Position numbers and translations under genes: made by a program. From Saururus chinensis (lineage: Eukaryota > Streptophyta > Magnoliopsida > Piperales > Saururaceae), in the NCBI GenBank assembly GCA_035235625.1, contig CP141146.1, positions 21,818,501 to 21,882,500 of the forward strand: a stretch of 64,000 nucleotides of DNA, read 5' to 3'. Below the pieces are notes generated by a model. It had not been told where the DNA came from, searched no databases, and saw nothing but the letters and a program-made list of their open reading frames with translations. Positions within the stretch are counted from its first letter, which is position 1, and each line of letters begins with the position of its first letter. Positions 11,332 through 23,300 of this stretch are shown piece after piece.

Positions 11332-14289
11332 CAAACCTAGAAAAATTAATGGCATGGAGCTACAGATAGGCCCATACATTTCTTCTTACAAACAAAACTA
11401 TAAAAGAAACCACACATTTCTACCAAGACAAATCCCCAACCCAACACCCATAACCGTCTATCACACACTTCCCTCCCCACTATCAAACACTTCACATGCA
11501 CAAATGACCAATTGAAGCCAAACAAAATACATTCTTCACCCTAACCCGCCTGCTCAACATGATGATTCAGGGGCAAGGGGAAATGGGGCGGGGCAGAAAT
11601 GTCAAAACTAAAACTAACTTGTATTTCCTAGTTTTGTTCAAGTTAGTAGGAAAATTTCCTATAAATCTATCAACATTATTTCATTAGAAAGTAGAAAAAT
11701 AATAAACCAATTTTAAAAGCAACCACATGAGACTAGAATCCTAATTAATTACTACTGCTTATTGATGTCCTAATTTGTTCTTCATACATAATTTTATACA
11801 TATTTTAGTTGGATACAAAAACTATACTTTCCCTAATTGAAACATAAGAGGTGACACTCAATGAATCCCTAATTCAACCAATTCATGATGTACTACATAA
11901 GTGAATCAACTTTTATGATTTCTCTTAGGACTGTTTAGAATCTTTAAGAAGTTTATCTTGCTAATCATTTTGATCTTTGAACATATGTCCTTTACATTTT
12001 TTTTGCTGACCATCTTTCTGTGAATGAGATGAATGGAGAACTTTCAGTCATTAGCAACAAATCCATCTATGTACTAGTTTGTTCACCCTCATTGGATTCA
12101 TAAAAATAAGACATCACCAACAAGCATCAATAACTTCACACATATTTGCAATGTAAGTTTCTACTACTCTACACATCCAACTCGAATGCAATATATAACA
12201 CTCAATCAACATTGTATATCACATGATTAAAGATGCATAACGAATAACTAACAAACTAGTTCATATTACTATCTAAACATCCCCCTTCTAATTTGTTGGT
12301 TAATGACAGTCGACAGATGATTACATATACCCTCAGTCAATTGACTATTGTACGAGCAAGTAGAAGAGATTGAATATGGGACCATTTCATTGGACATATT
12401 TTAAAAAAATTTCAAAATTTTGCTTGATAGCCTTCATGTTCTAAGCAAACTATGAAATGCATGCATGAACCTAATATGTTTATAAATTTAAAGTGTTATG
12501 GGAAACTAGATAGTCTCTTTTTCTGATTTGGATGTCTATGCAGTGAGAAAATTTTCATTTTTAGTATGCCAATGTATTAAAAAAAGGTTTATAAGTTATA
12601 TCTACTAAATGAAGAAGTTAGGCTTTTGTAGAGGAAGAAAGTAAAACCTCTCTATTACTGAATTGAGGTAGAAGATTGGGAGGTCAACTCCACCACTAAT
12701 GGAGGTTGGGCATGCAATTGTATGCATAAGTAAATGATGCAAATATCCTTTGCTTAAGTGAATGTTAACCAATTACAAATTAAACATAAACATACAAGTC
12801 TAAATTACCTACTATAATGTATACAAATCATACTACATACTCAAACAACAAATTGAAATTGACTACCAAATGGCTCTTCATGGAGAAGGTGACTGGAGTG
12901 AATGTGAGGAAAAATAAAGAAGATGATAACCCACAAAATAACAATCAATCTCAATGAGCTTCATACACATAGAGAATACTAAGTTATGTGTGATCTAAAT
13001 GGTACTTTTATTCTCATCATACGTTTGTAAGAGCTATATGACCTATCCCCTAGTAACCATTTGAGCTATACAATCTCACAGCAGTAGATCTAGTGATGAT
13101 ATCCTCCTCATCTTCCAATAGATGAAAGAGCCACAAAGGAAAACACTACCACTAGAGGATTTATGGTCCACCAAGTGTTTATCCAAAATAACATCACATA
13201 GTTTCTTAGCACCAACTGCAAGATAACCTCACTAATCACATGTACATTCCTATGCAACGTCCCTAGAGATATTAGCGAATGTGAAGAACAACAGCCCAAG
13301 GAATAAAATCAGGATAATAAAGTTAACATCACTACTAATTCATAGTAAAATAGAACAAAGAACCAACAATCCCGATAACAAGTGGGGTTGGCATGAGGAA
13401 CAATATCTCAGATTGAGTTCCATAGGTTTATCAACATTGTAAGAGTATAAAAAAAAAACCAAGATCGAGCAATATTGGTAGCTATATTCTTTTAGACCAA
13501 GATAACAAATACCCTTCAGGGAAATAGGCAACCTCAATGAGGAAATAAGCAACCAAAATCTTTCATCTCATATGCCCAATGCAGCTGAGCTTTAAAAGAA
13601 AAAAAAATACTTGCAAAATAATTTCCGATACTGACCATATTAAAAACATATAACACAAGGATATTACGACCAACACAAGTATCTTAAGAAATTAAAGTAA
13701 AATCATGGCCAAACCATAGATGCTTAAGACTCAAGAAAGAGTTGATGTATGGGTTGAGAGTTATTTGTTGGAAAGGGTAGTAGCTAATGTTGTCTTTTTG
13801 GGAAGGGTAGCAATAATTATGTATTGCCTATGAATAGGCTAGTAAGAGATAATTGAATTGAGAAATTAGAATAGTTAGTGTAGTTCTTCTTGTCCCTCTT
13901 GCTAAACCTTAATCCATCTCTTCTTTCCTTTATTTCATTGATCTACCTTTCTTTTAACAGTATTCCATTGCTATGCCTTTACTAGATTTCAGATGAAAAT
14001 GACATAACAACATTAAACAAACCTCAGCTATCAATAAGAGATATTTATATTTGTTTTCATGTTGAAAAGTATTTTTTTGTCGAAAAGATTCCCATAAAGC
14101 TCCTTGCCAAGCTTATTTTAAATTGTACTAATGAGTGTTGTTTTTGGTGGTATTCTCTCTAAAAGGTAGGTAAGCAATTAAGGATAAAAGATTTGTAAAT
14201 TTAAGTCTAATATTTGGAGGTCTTTCACCTAAATATTTTGCCTTTTTGTTAATTCCTTTTGCATTTGTTTGTTCATAAAAGATAAAGTA

Positions 14290-14495
14290 ATATATGAATT
14301 TGTTACTTCACAGGTAGTAGCATGTGGGAGTTTGCTATTTGATATTTGTACCGGTAGTAATGGATGAATTTGTTATTTGTTATTTCATAGGTAATAGTGT
14401 TATTTATAGCAGTTTATGAGTTTATTTATTATTTCATAGGTAGGAATGGATGAATTTGTTGTTTGTTATCTCACAAGTAGTAGTGTTATTTGCTA
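14290..14495. repeat. Degenerate tandem repeat, unit about 60-75 bp
   Basis: The block ATGAATTTGTTA..TTCATAGGTAGTAGTG..GTTATTTG recurs three to four times with irregular spacing. No frame is associated with it. Confidence 0.55.
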
Positions 14496-15350
14496 CATAT
14501 TAATTTTCCTCAGCATAAGATGAAGTATTGATGAAAAATAAGATCAACTTGTTACATCAACAATTCCAAAAAGCTCTAACATTATACCTAGCTGCCAAAA
14601 AGACATTCATTCCACGCATGAGTAGTTCATCCTCTCAAAGCTTATCCTATCAACTACAACATTTTAAATAAGAAACACTTGTTGAATGTATTATTCTCTT
14701 CTTCTATAGACTTTCAGCTTCAAAACAAAGCTCACTATAACATGTCAAAACTTTTCTCATCTCTTAATACTTTAACTATTATAAGTATACCTTTTTTGGA
14801 AAGCAATCATGAGAATAAAAATGAAACTTACACACTCAACAAACCTAAAAAGTTCGTACATACAAGAAGAATAATAAAGGCTACAATTTTGGAACTAGAT
14901 AAACAACTTTTGGAGATTTGGAGGCTAAATATCTGGTACATCAAGCAGCGAGATAACCTAGCAAATCACTGCTATAATACCTCCAACAACAAATGAATTT
15001 CAATATAAAATCCTTAGTTCATAAAACAAAAAAAAAGGGGCATATAGCATATTGTTTAGAAAAAACAATTTCCAGCCTAATACTTATAAAATCATAAACA
15101 TTGCATGTTGTTTACTAACACCCATGGCTTTCTTTGATTATCTCATGCCTATTGACATTCGCATGTTGTATTCAAAAGTGCCCAAATAACCATCAAGAAA
15201 TTAAATAGACATGCACTGATTTATTACCTGGCTGTGTTGTCCTCTGTGTGGTACATTTGACAACTTTGAGGATACCTTGCTAGAGGCCTTCCACTTTCCT
15301 CTGTAGGCTGCACCTACCATCTCTTTGCCTAGATTTCTAGCTCTAGCCAT

Positions 15351-16559
15351 TGTGTTGCCGAAATATGCTTGAGGAAGTGAATGGAGGATGAGATGGTATG
15401 TGACGTTTTTTGTGGAGAATTTGTGAGGCAGGTGGGCAAAAAGGATTGAAGATTATGTGAGAAGCTTGCAGGGAGGAGATGGGAAGAACTCGGAAACTAG
15501 GATGAAGAACTGTGATACATCCGAAAATCACCTTGCAGCCTTCTTGACGCTTGATCCAGTAAGTTCAATGAAAACACAAATTGATGGTCTTCAAGACCTT
15601 CCCTCTTGGTCTCAAGAACTATTTTTGAAGGAGAATATGCATTTGGGTGGGGGGAGGAGAGGGGAGGGGGAGGATAAGGGCATGGGTGCTGTTGTTTCCA
15701 CACTTGTTTCATGTTTGTAGGTCATCATTTTTTTGGTCATGGCCAGGCCCTTCTGCACATGTGGGTTGACCATTCAAACGTATGTGTGTGGGTGTTTTGG
15801 GTGGGATGAGGAGGAGGGACTCTCACGTCCCTCCTCTCATTTAATGTGGCATTAAATGCCATATTTAATGCTTGGGGTTAGTTTAGTGATTTACTTATTT
15901 TTTTTCTTCACTATTTCTCATTGTGAAGGGTATTTTGGGGGTATCCTAGCTTTTCACTATTTTTGGATTGGAAAATGTATAAAAAAATTATATTTTTTCT
16001 CTCTCCTTACTAAAATGTAAACTTTCTTGATGTTGAAACTAATTAAAATGTAAATTGTTCATGTCATAAATAACTGCATCTAAGCTTCATGCTAACAAGT
16101 TGATTTATTCAATTAGCTAGCAAAACTTCATCACATAACCTCATATTGTAATTACCTGCAACTCATCAATTTTAGACAAACTGAATCCCACATAAGGTCT
16201 TACGAATTATATGTTCACTTTAATGATGTGGATATTAGGTGCCAAACTCTTGATGATTTGCGATGTGTAGGTCCTCATCATAAATTCAAGAGGTGGTTGG
16301 GGTCCCACACTAGGTAGGTTCCACCCTCATCCTCCTTAACAACCACGTGCATCCTTCTGCTTCAAAAATTAAGTTATCCACTTCGATGTAACTAATCATC
16401 AAACTCATGTTGTGTATCCCATTGCAACAATTTTTTTAGCTTATTCAACTTAAATTCATTATGCACCCTTAGATTTCACTTGTTATGGAAGTTTTCCCAT
16501 CCCAATGTTATGACCAATCTATGCACATATCACATATAAGCAAATAGATGATGCAATTA
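15351..16559. other. Unassigned stretch upstream of MULE copy 2
   Basis: I see no supported gene. Short open frames at 15457-15720 on both strands overlap one another in a purine-rich tract and look incidental. The left end of MULE copy 2 should lie in or near this interval, but no terminal inverted repeat could be matched. Confidence 0.3.
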
Positions 16560-16612
16560 ATTAGGGTATGGATATGGAGTATAAGAAGAAGAAGAGTTAT
16601 GTGTCGGATGAT

Positions 16613-19400
16613 TCTTTGAGGTTAAAGAGACATTCATCATAGCTTTGAGGGAGTTTTCAATTAGGAATAATGTCAATACAATGTTCTATGTGCAAATATG
16701 TCTAAATATACAGTTAAGTTCATTGATAGTGCGTGCCCCTGGAGAGTTTATGGATCAATGAAGAGGGGTGTAGGCTACTTTAGATTGAAGGCATACGGTG
16801 GTTGTTGTTGTTACGTCTGAAACAAGACTATGAAGAAGTCAAATTCAGATTTGTTTTACTTGCCAATTGTAGTAGACAAGGTCGATCCACAGAGAAAGCC
16901 TTGTGCAACAAAGAAAACTATTACGAAAAATAATAGAGAAAAGAAAACTAAGAAAGAAAGAGTAGAAGAGTATTGAGGCAATATAGAGTCAAGAAATCAA
17001 GATGAGAAAACACTATGGCATTAAGGATTATTGTAACATCTAATGATGTTCTTCATGTATCATGTTATCTCAGTTAGAATCGAATGAAAATTCTATCTAA
17101 CCGGAAGAGATGAACATTAAAATTGAAAATAGAAATAGAAATGCTTTGGATAGATGAAGGATAAAAATAATTGTCTCTTAAAGATTTCTATGTATCCAAA
17201 TCATAAAAGATAAAAAAAAAGAGCCTTTAAGCATCTTATGTATCCAAATCACAAAGAAACAATAAGAAGAACAATATTAAATAAACATCACTTCAAATAA
17301 ATAATACTTACTTGAAACCATTGATGAAACATGAATCGAACTCCATTAAATTGTTACAAATCACCTCTAGCCTTAGCTTGAGAGCTTAGAAAGCCATTAC
17401 AATAAAACTAAAAATAAAAATACAAAAGTAGAGAAGAAAATAGGAGTGGAGAGCTCCAAAGAGGAGGGGATTATTCATTTATCACGTTCACCCCTCTATT
17501 TAGAGGAATAGAAGGGGTTGCTTCAAAGAGGAAAGTGAAATCATATCTCTAGATTGCATCCTGATTGATTGCCCGATTGGTTGATTCTTTGGCAATGATT
17601 AGATTTATTTAGAAAATAAGTATCTTTGAATCTTCCTTTAGATATCCAATTAGCCTCATTGTCTTTCCTTATATGTATCAATCATAATTAATGAAAATAT
17701 TCTTCATGTGCTGGCCTCAGGTTAGTTTATTAGCTGTCTGATTGCATGCCAAATTCGACCCATAAATTTTCGTAATTTTGAACTTCTTCTCAAAATAACA
17801 CTTGTAGCCACGGAAGTCTTCTTTCCAATGCCATTGAAATCATATCAATCCGAATTATACACAAAAAGATATGATCGAAATACTAAGGCTCTGTCAATCT
17901 GTCCGAATTAGCTTCTTTCCTAATTTAGTCCTCTTCATACAAATCTCAACTCAAACGGGTCCACAAGGTTGTGCTCGACCATTCCATGCATGTTTAGACC
18001 ATTAGGAGCCCATTCTTGACTTTTAAATAGCTTTGGGTAGTTGGGCTTAACTTCTTCTTTCAGTTGTATCCTGTTGAAGCTTGTTTAGACATGTAAACTC
18101 AATTAAAGTCCAACTAACTTATTCAAAACATAAATAGCCCAAATCATCAATGAATTAACATAAAATAGGATTGCAATTTAAAATTTAAAAATATTTAATT
18201 GAACATTATTTTAGTGCATCAGTTGTAACCACACATGTAGGAATGCCTAGCTTAACATGGATCACAGGCGATGTAGTGCATTATTTGTTTGCAAGGTCAT
18301 AATGTATGTCATACAAGCTGAATTAACTCTCACACCAGGTAATATTATTCAAAGAATGAATGAGAGGTTCCACATAGATATTTCTTATAGAGGGTCATGG
18401 GTGGCAAGGAATATGGTCATAAAAGTCATTTATGGGGATTAGGCTGAATCATACAAATTGTTGTCAATGTACCTCAAGGCAATACAAGATGTGAATTCAC
18501 GTACCGTATATGAGTTAAAATATGACAAAGTGGAAGGTAGTCCGCATCGGACATTTCAACATATGTTTTGGGCATTTAAGTCATCTATACTGAATTTAAG
18601 GCATTGATTCGTGATGATTGGTGTCAATACCACTCATTTGTATGACAAGTATCCTAAATCTCTTATGGCGGCAAAGGCTACAAATGGGAACAAGGGGTTA
18701 TTACCTCTAGCTTTTGGGATAGTATCAAGGGAGGATTACCCTAATTGGAAATAGTTCTTCAGTCAATTACGGGAGAAGGTACTTATGGATATAAGACATA
18801 TCACATTCATCTCAAATCGACATAAGGGGCCTCAAAAGGTGGTGCCTAAAGTTTTCCCCCCTTCATTCTTCTACCATTGATATTGCATCTATCATATAGA
18901 GGCAAATTTTAAGGAGATTAAAAATGATACACTGACAGATTTGATTGGGGCAAGTGCATGTGTGCTAATAGTTGAACAATTTGATGCTAAAATGGACTTA
19001 ATTGGTAAGGAAATTCAAAGTGCAAAATAGCTCCTTGCAGGAGAAAGAGTACACTCTAAATAGTAATCTCTTGCTTATGATGTTTAGAAGATTTGGAATA
19101 ATGACTTTGAATATGGCAGAAAGTTTAAATAACGGGAGTTTATACTAGATGACAACGAGCAGTTGAGATGCCAATTATTCAGAGAGTATACACTAGATGA
19201 CAACTGGCAACTCTTGCGGATCCACTCCCATTATCTTCAAAGTTGTATTTGGGTGAGTCATCCGTTAATTACGTGGACCAGGAGGACCTAGTAGAGCAGC
19301 TTCATGGCCAAAGGCATTGGGTCGAGGTCAAGGTCGTAGGGGTAAGAGAGATAGAGCTAATTAGAGTTGTGATATATTTTTTCAAATGTATAGAATATAA
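16613..19400 (+). pseudogene. mudrA-type transposase, copy 2 (split by solo LTR)
   Basis: The N-terminal DNA-binding domain reads TFIIALREFSIRNNVNTMFY and, after a frameshift, KFIDSACPWRVYGSMKRGVG and YFRLKAYGG. The next residues CNHTCRN start only after the LTR at 18222, giving the usual Cys/His cluster. The catalytic part follows: MVIKVIYGD, RTFQHMFWAFKSSI, GVNTTHLYDKYPKSLM, NGNKGLLPLAFGIVSREDYP, HITFISNRHKGPQKVVP and an IYHIEANFKEI block, which is the CX2H region deleted in copy 1. Several in-frame stops are present. The second catalytic position again reads SNRHKG with Asn, as in copy 1, so this change predates the duplication. The gene is dead. Confidence 0.8.
16806..18221 (-). mobile_element. 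Solo LTR inserted in MULE transposase
   Basis: The inserted segment starts TGTTGTTACGTCTG and ends TTAGTGCATCA on the plus strand, with GTTGT on both sides (16801-16805 and 18222-18226). In reverse complement it starts TGATGCACTAAAATAATG and near its end has a CTCTGTGGATCGACCTTG block, a hallmark of plant gypsy-type LTR ends, so the orientation is minus. Removing it with one GTTGT restores the codons for A-Y-G-G-C-N-H-T-C of the transposase. No internal genes remain. Confidence 0.85.
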
Positions 19401-19403
19401 ACT

Positions 19404-20260
19404 CACTACAACAAAAATAAGCTTTTGCAACAAATTGTTTTGCAATGTAAATAATTTTGTTGCGAATAGTGCATTTTTGCAACAAATTTTTTAAAATGTT
19501 GCAATAACTCTATGATTTTAAAAATTATAAGGTTTTTTGCAATATATTGTTTATTTTGTCGCCAGAAAGTAGACCTTTTGGGATAAACTTGTTACCACAA
19601 AGACACCTATGTTGCTTAAAGTGATTTTTTGCAATTATTGTTGATCGTTGTTGCAACAGAGCTTATGTGCTCGTAGAGTGATTGTTCTTTTTGAGACAAA
19701 ACAAATGTAATGTTGCAAATAAGTATATCTTTTGCCACAAAGATTGTGTTTGTCGCATAAATAATTTACTTTTGGCAATGAATAGTTTTACGTCGAAACA
19801 AATTAAATGTTTTTGCAACATAATATGATTGTTGTCGCAATAGATTTTAATAAATATTTATGTAAATATTTTTAAATAAAAAATTGGCAGTCATTTGCAA
19901 CAACATAGATTAATTGTGGCAAAAAATATATACATTTATATTTTAGGATAATAATCAAATTTATTGAAAGGGTATTTGCAACAAATAAATTGTGGTGTGA
20001 CAAAAAGTTCTTAATCGAAGATATTTAGTGATAAAATATTAAATTGTGGCAAATGGTTTTTACTAAAGTAACGTGATAATGAAAAAGAGTAATTTTTAAA
20101 AAATGAAATGAGCTTCAAAATATTATAAATAATATAATATTTGTTACGCATTTTTCCAAAAGTGTCAAAAAAGTGTTATTTGCGATAATTGTAAGCTGTA
20201 GTAAAAGAGTCACTAGTTGTAACATTTTTATATAATTTTTTGAAAAAATAAAATTATTTG
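19404..20260. repeat. Left subterminal repeats of CACTA
   Basis: Many copies of TTGCAACAA, TTTTGCAACA and TTGTCGCAA lie in both orientations at intervals of about 20-60 bases, mirrored at the right end. In characterised CACTA elements such repeats bind the TNPA-type protein; here the role is inferred. Confidence 0.8.
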
Positions 20261-21065
20261 TAAGAGAATTTGGTGTTACCCATTTATCAAATATGCCAAA
20301 GCTTTACCCAGTTCAACATGATTTTGTAGCCGGTTGAACGGGAAAAATTAGACCCGGTCACGAATCAAGTTAGTACAAGTAAAGGTCAATTTTTAAAAAA
20401 CACTATCAAGGTTTGATTTTGATGAACACCATTTAGAAAACTTGCTATTATTTGCGAACACGACCTGACCCTTTTACAATATAAAAATTTATTTATTAAT
20501 TAATTTTTAAATGTTAATTAAGTAATATTATATTATAAATAAACACATAAATTAAAAATTATAAGTAATATTATAAAATCAAAAGGAATAATATTGAAAA
20601 TGTAATATTTATAAATTTAGCAAATACAGGGTGAGTCAAAGTAACATGATACCTAAACTCTATCTAAATAATATGACCCATTTTGGTGGATCGGGTATAT
20701 ATATATATATATTTAACATAAGTGACATCCTTAACCTTGAGTAAAGTGTACAGTTCAATCAAAAGTAATCAATATGCTTGAACATGAACCAATTTGGACA
20801 ATGCACTATTTCTAAACTCATACATAATTATATTCATTTAAAATTTAAATCTTTAATTTTATTTTTATAAAAATATAAGTGTTAAAAATAATTTAAAATT
20901 TTAAATAGGTATTTGGTCCTTATTACAACAGCAAAAAAATTCAAGAAAAAGTTTGCTCCATTTTAATAGCTTCATTATATTAAATTTAAGTGAATAAATA
21001 CTTATAGAAGAGTGTCATAATTAAGGGTGCTAATGAGCAAAGTCAAACTAATATGAGTGATCTAA

Positions 21066-21975
21066 AATTCGTTCATTTTAGAACCATGCATTATTACTTC
21101 CTCCATCCTATACAAATTATTATTCCCTCTGTCCTATATTAAGTTCTATAAAATTAGTTTATTTCGAAACCGAATAAGATATTTAATATGAGTTGAATAA
21201 ATATTATGAAGAAATTTATATGTTAGATGTTCAATTAAGTGCATAATTGTGGAACACTATATTTAAAAAAGTAATTATATAAATTGTATAGGCCCACTTG
21301 TATTGATCTTATATAATTTTTTTAAAATATTTTTAATATAATAAGAACATTGCCATCTTTAAAATTTGAAGAGGTTGAGTTTAAATAGCACTATTTTTAA
21401 GAAAAAAATTAATTTTTTTAAATAAAAAATAATAAATTATTAGTGTATCAATACGCATGGAAGGCAGTATTGGCCGATACTGGTGCGTATTGGCTGACAC
21501 CAGTATGGTACGGGGGCGATACGTCCCCCACTAGAAATATCATTACGTAATGGCCGTATTGTATCAATACAGCCGATATATATCAATACACTATTATAAA
21601 AATAAATTTGTTATTTAAAAAATAATTTTAAAAAAAATTGAATTTTTTTCAAATCTTTCCTTAAAAATAAAACCACAATTCAAACCCAACTTCTTTAAAA
21701 GTTTATGTTTTTGTTATATTAAAAATAATATTTTTAAAGCTATATAAGATGAATACGGGTAGGTCCATGCAATTTACATAATTAATTTTTTACATATAGT
21801 GCTCTACAAATATACATTTATTTAAATATATAACTTAGACTCATATTAAATATATTATTTGTTTTTAAAATAAACTAATTTTAGAGCACTTAATATGGGA
21901 AAGAATGAACAATAATTTGTATGGGACAGAGAACATAATAGTGTATGGTTCTAAATGAATTAATTTTAGAATACC
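21066..21975. repeat. Foldback element inside CACTA
   Basis: The left arm (21066-21170, with TTAGAACCATGCATTATTA, CCATCCTATACAAATTATT and CTCTGTCCTATATTAAG) is matched in reverse complement by the right arm (21875-21975). The arms are about 90 bases and diverged. The centre holds (A+T)-rich DNA and a GC-richer patch of GATACG/GTATTGG motifs at 21450-21600. It resembles a MITE with an internal insertion. It has no coding capacity. Confidence 0.5.
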
Positions 21976-22074
21976 CGTATCGGTTGATATAGCATTCTAC
22001 GGTCTTATTATGCTCTAAAAGAAGTATTATAATGATATATTATTAGTTATAATATTTTTTTATGTCTATAAAAG

Positions 22075-22335
22075 GGTTTATGCCCGTTTCAGTGCATACC
22101 AAGCATATCATCGATGCGTACCTATATCCATAGTCATCGATACCGTTATTCATATCGATATGGCCTTCCATGTTGATATGTATCGTCCGCATCGATATGA
22201 TATGATCAATATGGCTGATGAGTATCGAAAAATTATGTGGGGGGCATATCACCCCTCACATCGATATCGACCCGATGCAGGTATGTATTGGCCGATACAC
22301 CCCCGTATCGGTCAATACGGCTTTCCATGCCTATA
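22075..22335. repeat. CGATA/TATCG-rich repeat patch
   Basis: A dense set of short motifs such as CATCGATATGATATG, GTATTGGCCGATACAC and CCCGTATCGGTCAATACGG, many of them self-complementary. It shares the GTATTGGCCGATAC core with 21460-21600. The origin is unknown. Confidence 0.45.
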
Positions 22336-22446
22336 GGACTTATGCCAACCCATAGATCAAATCATAAAGTTATAAATATATTTAAAAAAATTTAAAATTT
22401 TATATTAATAATATATGATATATAAATATATAATATGTTTTTCTTT

Positions 22447-22449
<3 letters not shown>

Positions 22450-22497
<48 letters not shown>
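22450..22497. repeat. (AT)24 microsatellite
   Basis: An uninterrupted AT dinucleotide run of 48 bases inside the CACTA element. Confidence 0.95.
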
Positions 22498-22499
<2 letters not shown>

Positions 22500-22719
22500 T
22501 TTATATTGAGACTAGACATTGATATTATATTTTAGAGTTTCGTTTATATGAGCCATTCTCACGAGCGATTGTGTGAGACTAGGATATTGTGCATTTTTGA
22601 ATTTCGATATAATGACATGCATAACTCAAGAGCAGATTAATTAATTTTTGCCTTCTTCTATTAAATATTGATATGACGATTCTGACTTCTAGGCTCATGT
22701 AGACAAGACTACGCCTATT

Positions 22720-22927
22720 GCAGCCATGGATCACAAAACATGGCCCAACTTGTTGATTTGGGCTCGTACTCAGTGGGGCCATGCCCAAGACTACGCCTCA
22801 TGCATGCGCTTGAGCAACTATTTTCCTCTTCTGCCCCTTTCCTAGATAAATCCTATTGTGGGTCGTGGGTCGCAAAACATGGACCAACTGATTGATTTGG
22901 GCCCGTACTTAGTGGGGCCATGCCCAT
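22720..22927. repeat. Two copies of a 70-base unit, 140 bp apart
   Basis: Both copies contain CACAAAACATGG or CGCAAAACATGG, then TTGATTTGGGC and CAGTGGGGCCATGCCCA (TTAGTGGGGCC in the second). They lie just upstream of a GC-rich, pyrimidine-rich tract and may be part of the promoter region of the captured gene. Confidence 0.6.
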
Positions 22928-22949
22928 TAATATTTATAAAAATAAAGTA

Positions 22950-23300
22950 ATAAAAAAAGAAACTACTCGTGTATGGGTTTTGCTTCGCCCCGCCCTCCCA
23001 CCTCCCAAATTCCAAATATTCCCCGCCCTCTCAATTTCCCTAGCTTTTCCCCGCCCATCTCCTCCTCTGTACATAGCCGCCGTGCTCGAACCCCTCTTGG
23101 TGCCCGGTCCTTCTCCGGCCGTGCTCGAATCGCTCTCAGTCCCCCGCACCTCCGCAGCTGGCCACGCCGATCCTCCTCCGGTTGTGCTTGAACCGCATCA
23201 AGTTTTTATTTTACGCTATTTCACCAAGTTTTCTCTAATTTTTCCATGCTATCTTACTGTCTATGCCTAGAGTTGTTAAGATCGATCTATAAAGTGCTTT
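22950..23300 (+). other. GC-rich leader-like tract of captured gene
   Basis: The tract is strikingly richer in C and G than its surroundings (CCCCGCCCTCCCACCTCCC, CTCCTCCGGTTGTGC) and is followed by T-rich sequence resembling a first intron. This is typical of a plant 5' untranslated exon. Overlapping Pro-rich frames on both strands look incidental. No splice boundary is fixed, so the link to the bZIP exons downstream is inference from position. Confidence 0.35.

Larger units (their letters stand above)
10642..15227. other. Long intron-like AT-rich stretch
   Basis: Apart from the two tandem repeats listed separately I see no gene here. It lies between two exons of the DUF1985-like pseudogene with a good donor (15227) and acceptor (10642), so it reads as one intron of about 4.6 kb, possibly with old insertions that I cannot delimit. 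Confidence 0.35.
8540..15350 (-). pseudogene. DUF1985-like plant transposon-associated protein, degenerate
   Basis: Minus-strand gene with visible splice sites. Exon 1 is 15228-15350: it starts ATG (MARARNLGKEMVGAAYRGKW), is 41 codons long and ends CAG before GTAATA. The next coding block is 10030-10641, opening after GCATGCAG and ending TTGCAG before GTAAAT. It encodes KLGLMTASLL, ETSFGPYFGMPKTILRHYLV, FRLGGQEITL and, after frame changes, RFVDDMILAKL, KLFFLYVLGVFLLPNSSRTV and HPWGKIVYQLMRACVARVAY. This order matches DUF1985-type proteins found beside Ulp1 domains in plant elements. At least two frameshifts and a stop break it. At 8540-9560 the same strand keeps C-terminal-like pieces such as RLLEDNRVMSQQLLEAYD with many stops. 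No Ulp1 protease domain is seen. The family name rests on motif memory, not a search. Confidence 0.55.

Noticed and set aside
22920..23270. Pro-rich open frames on both strands
   Set aside because: They overlap each other in a GC-rich, pyrimidine-rich tract that looks like an untranslated leader; no domain is seen.
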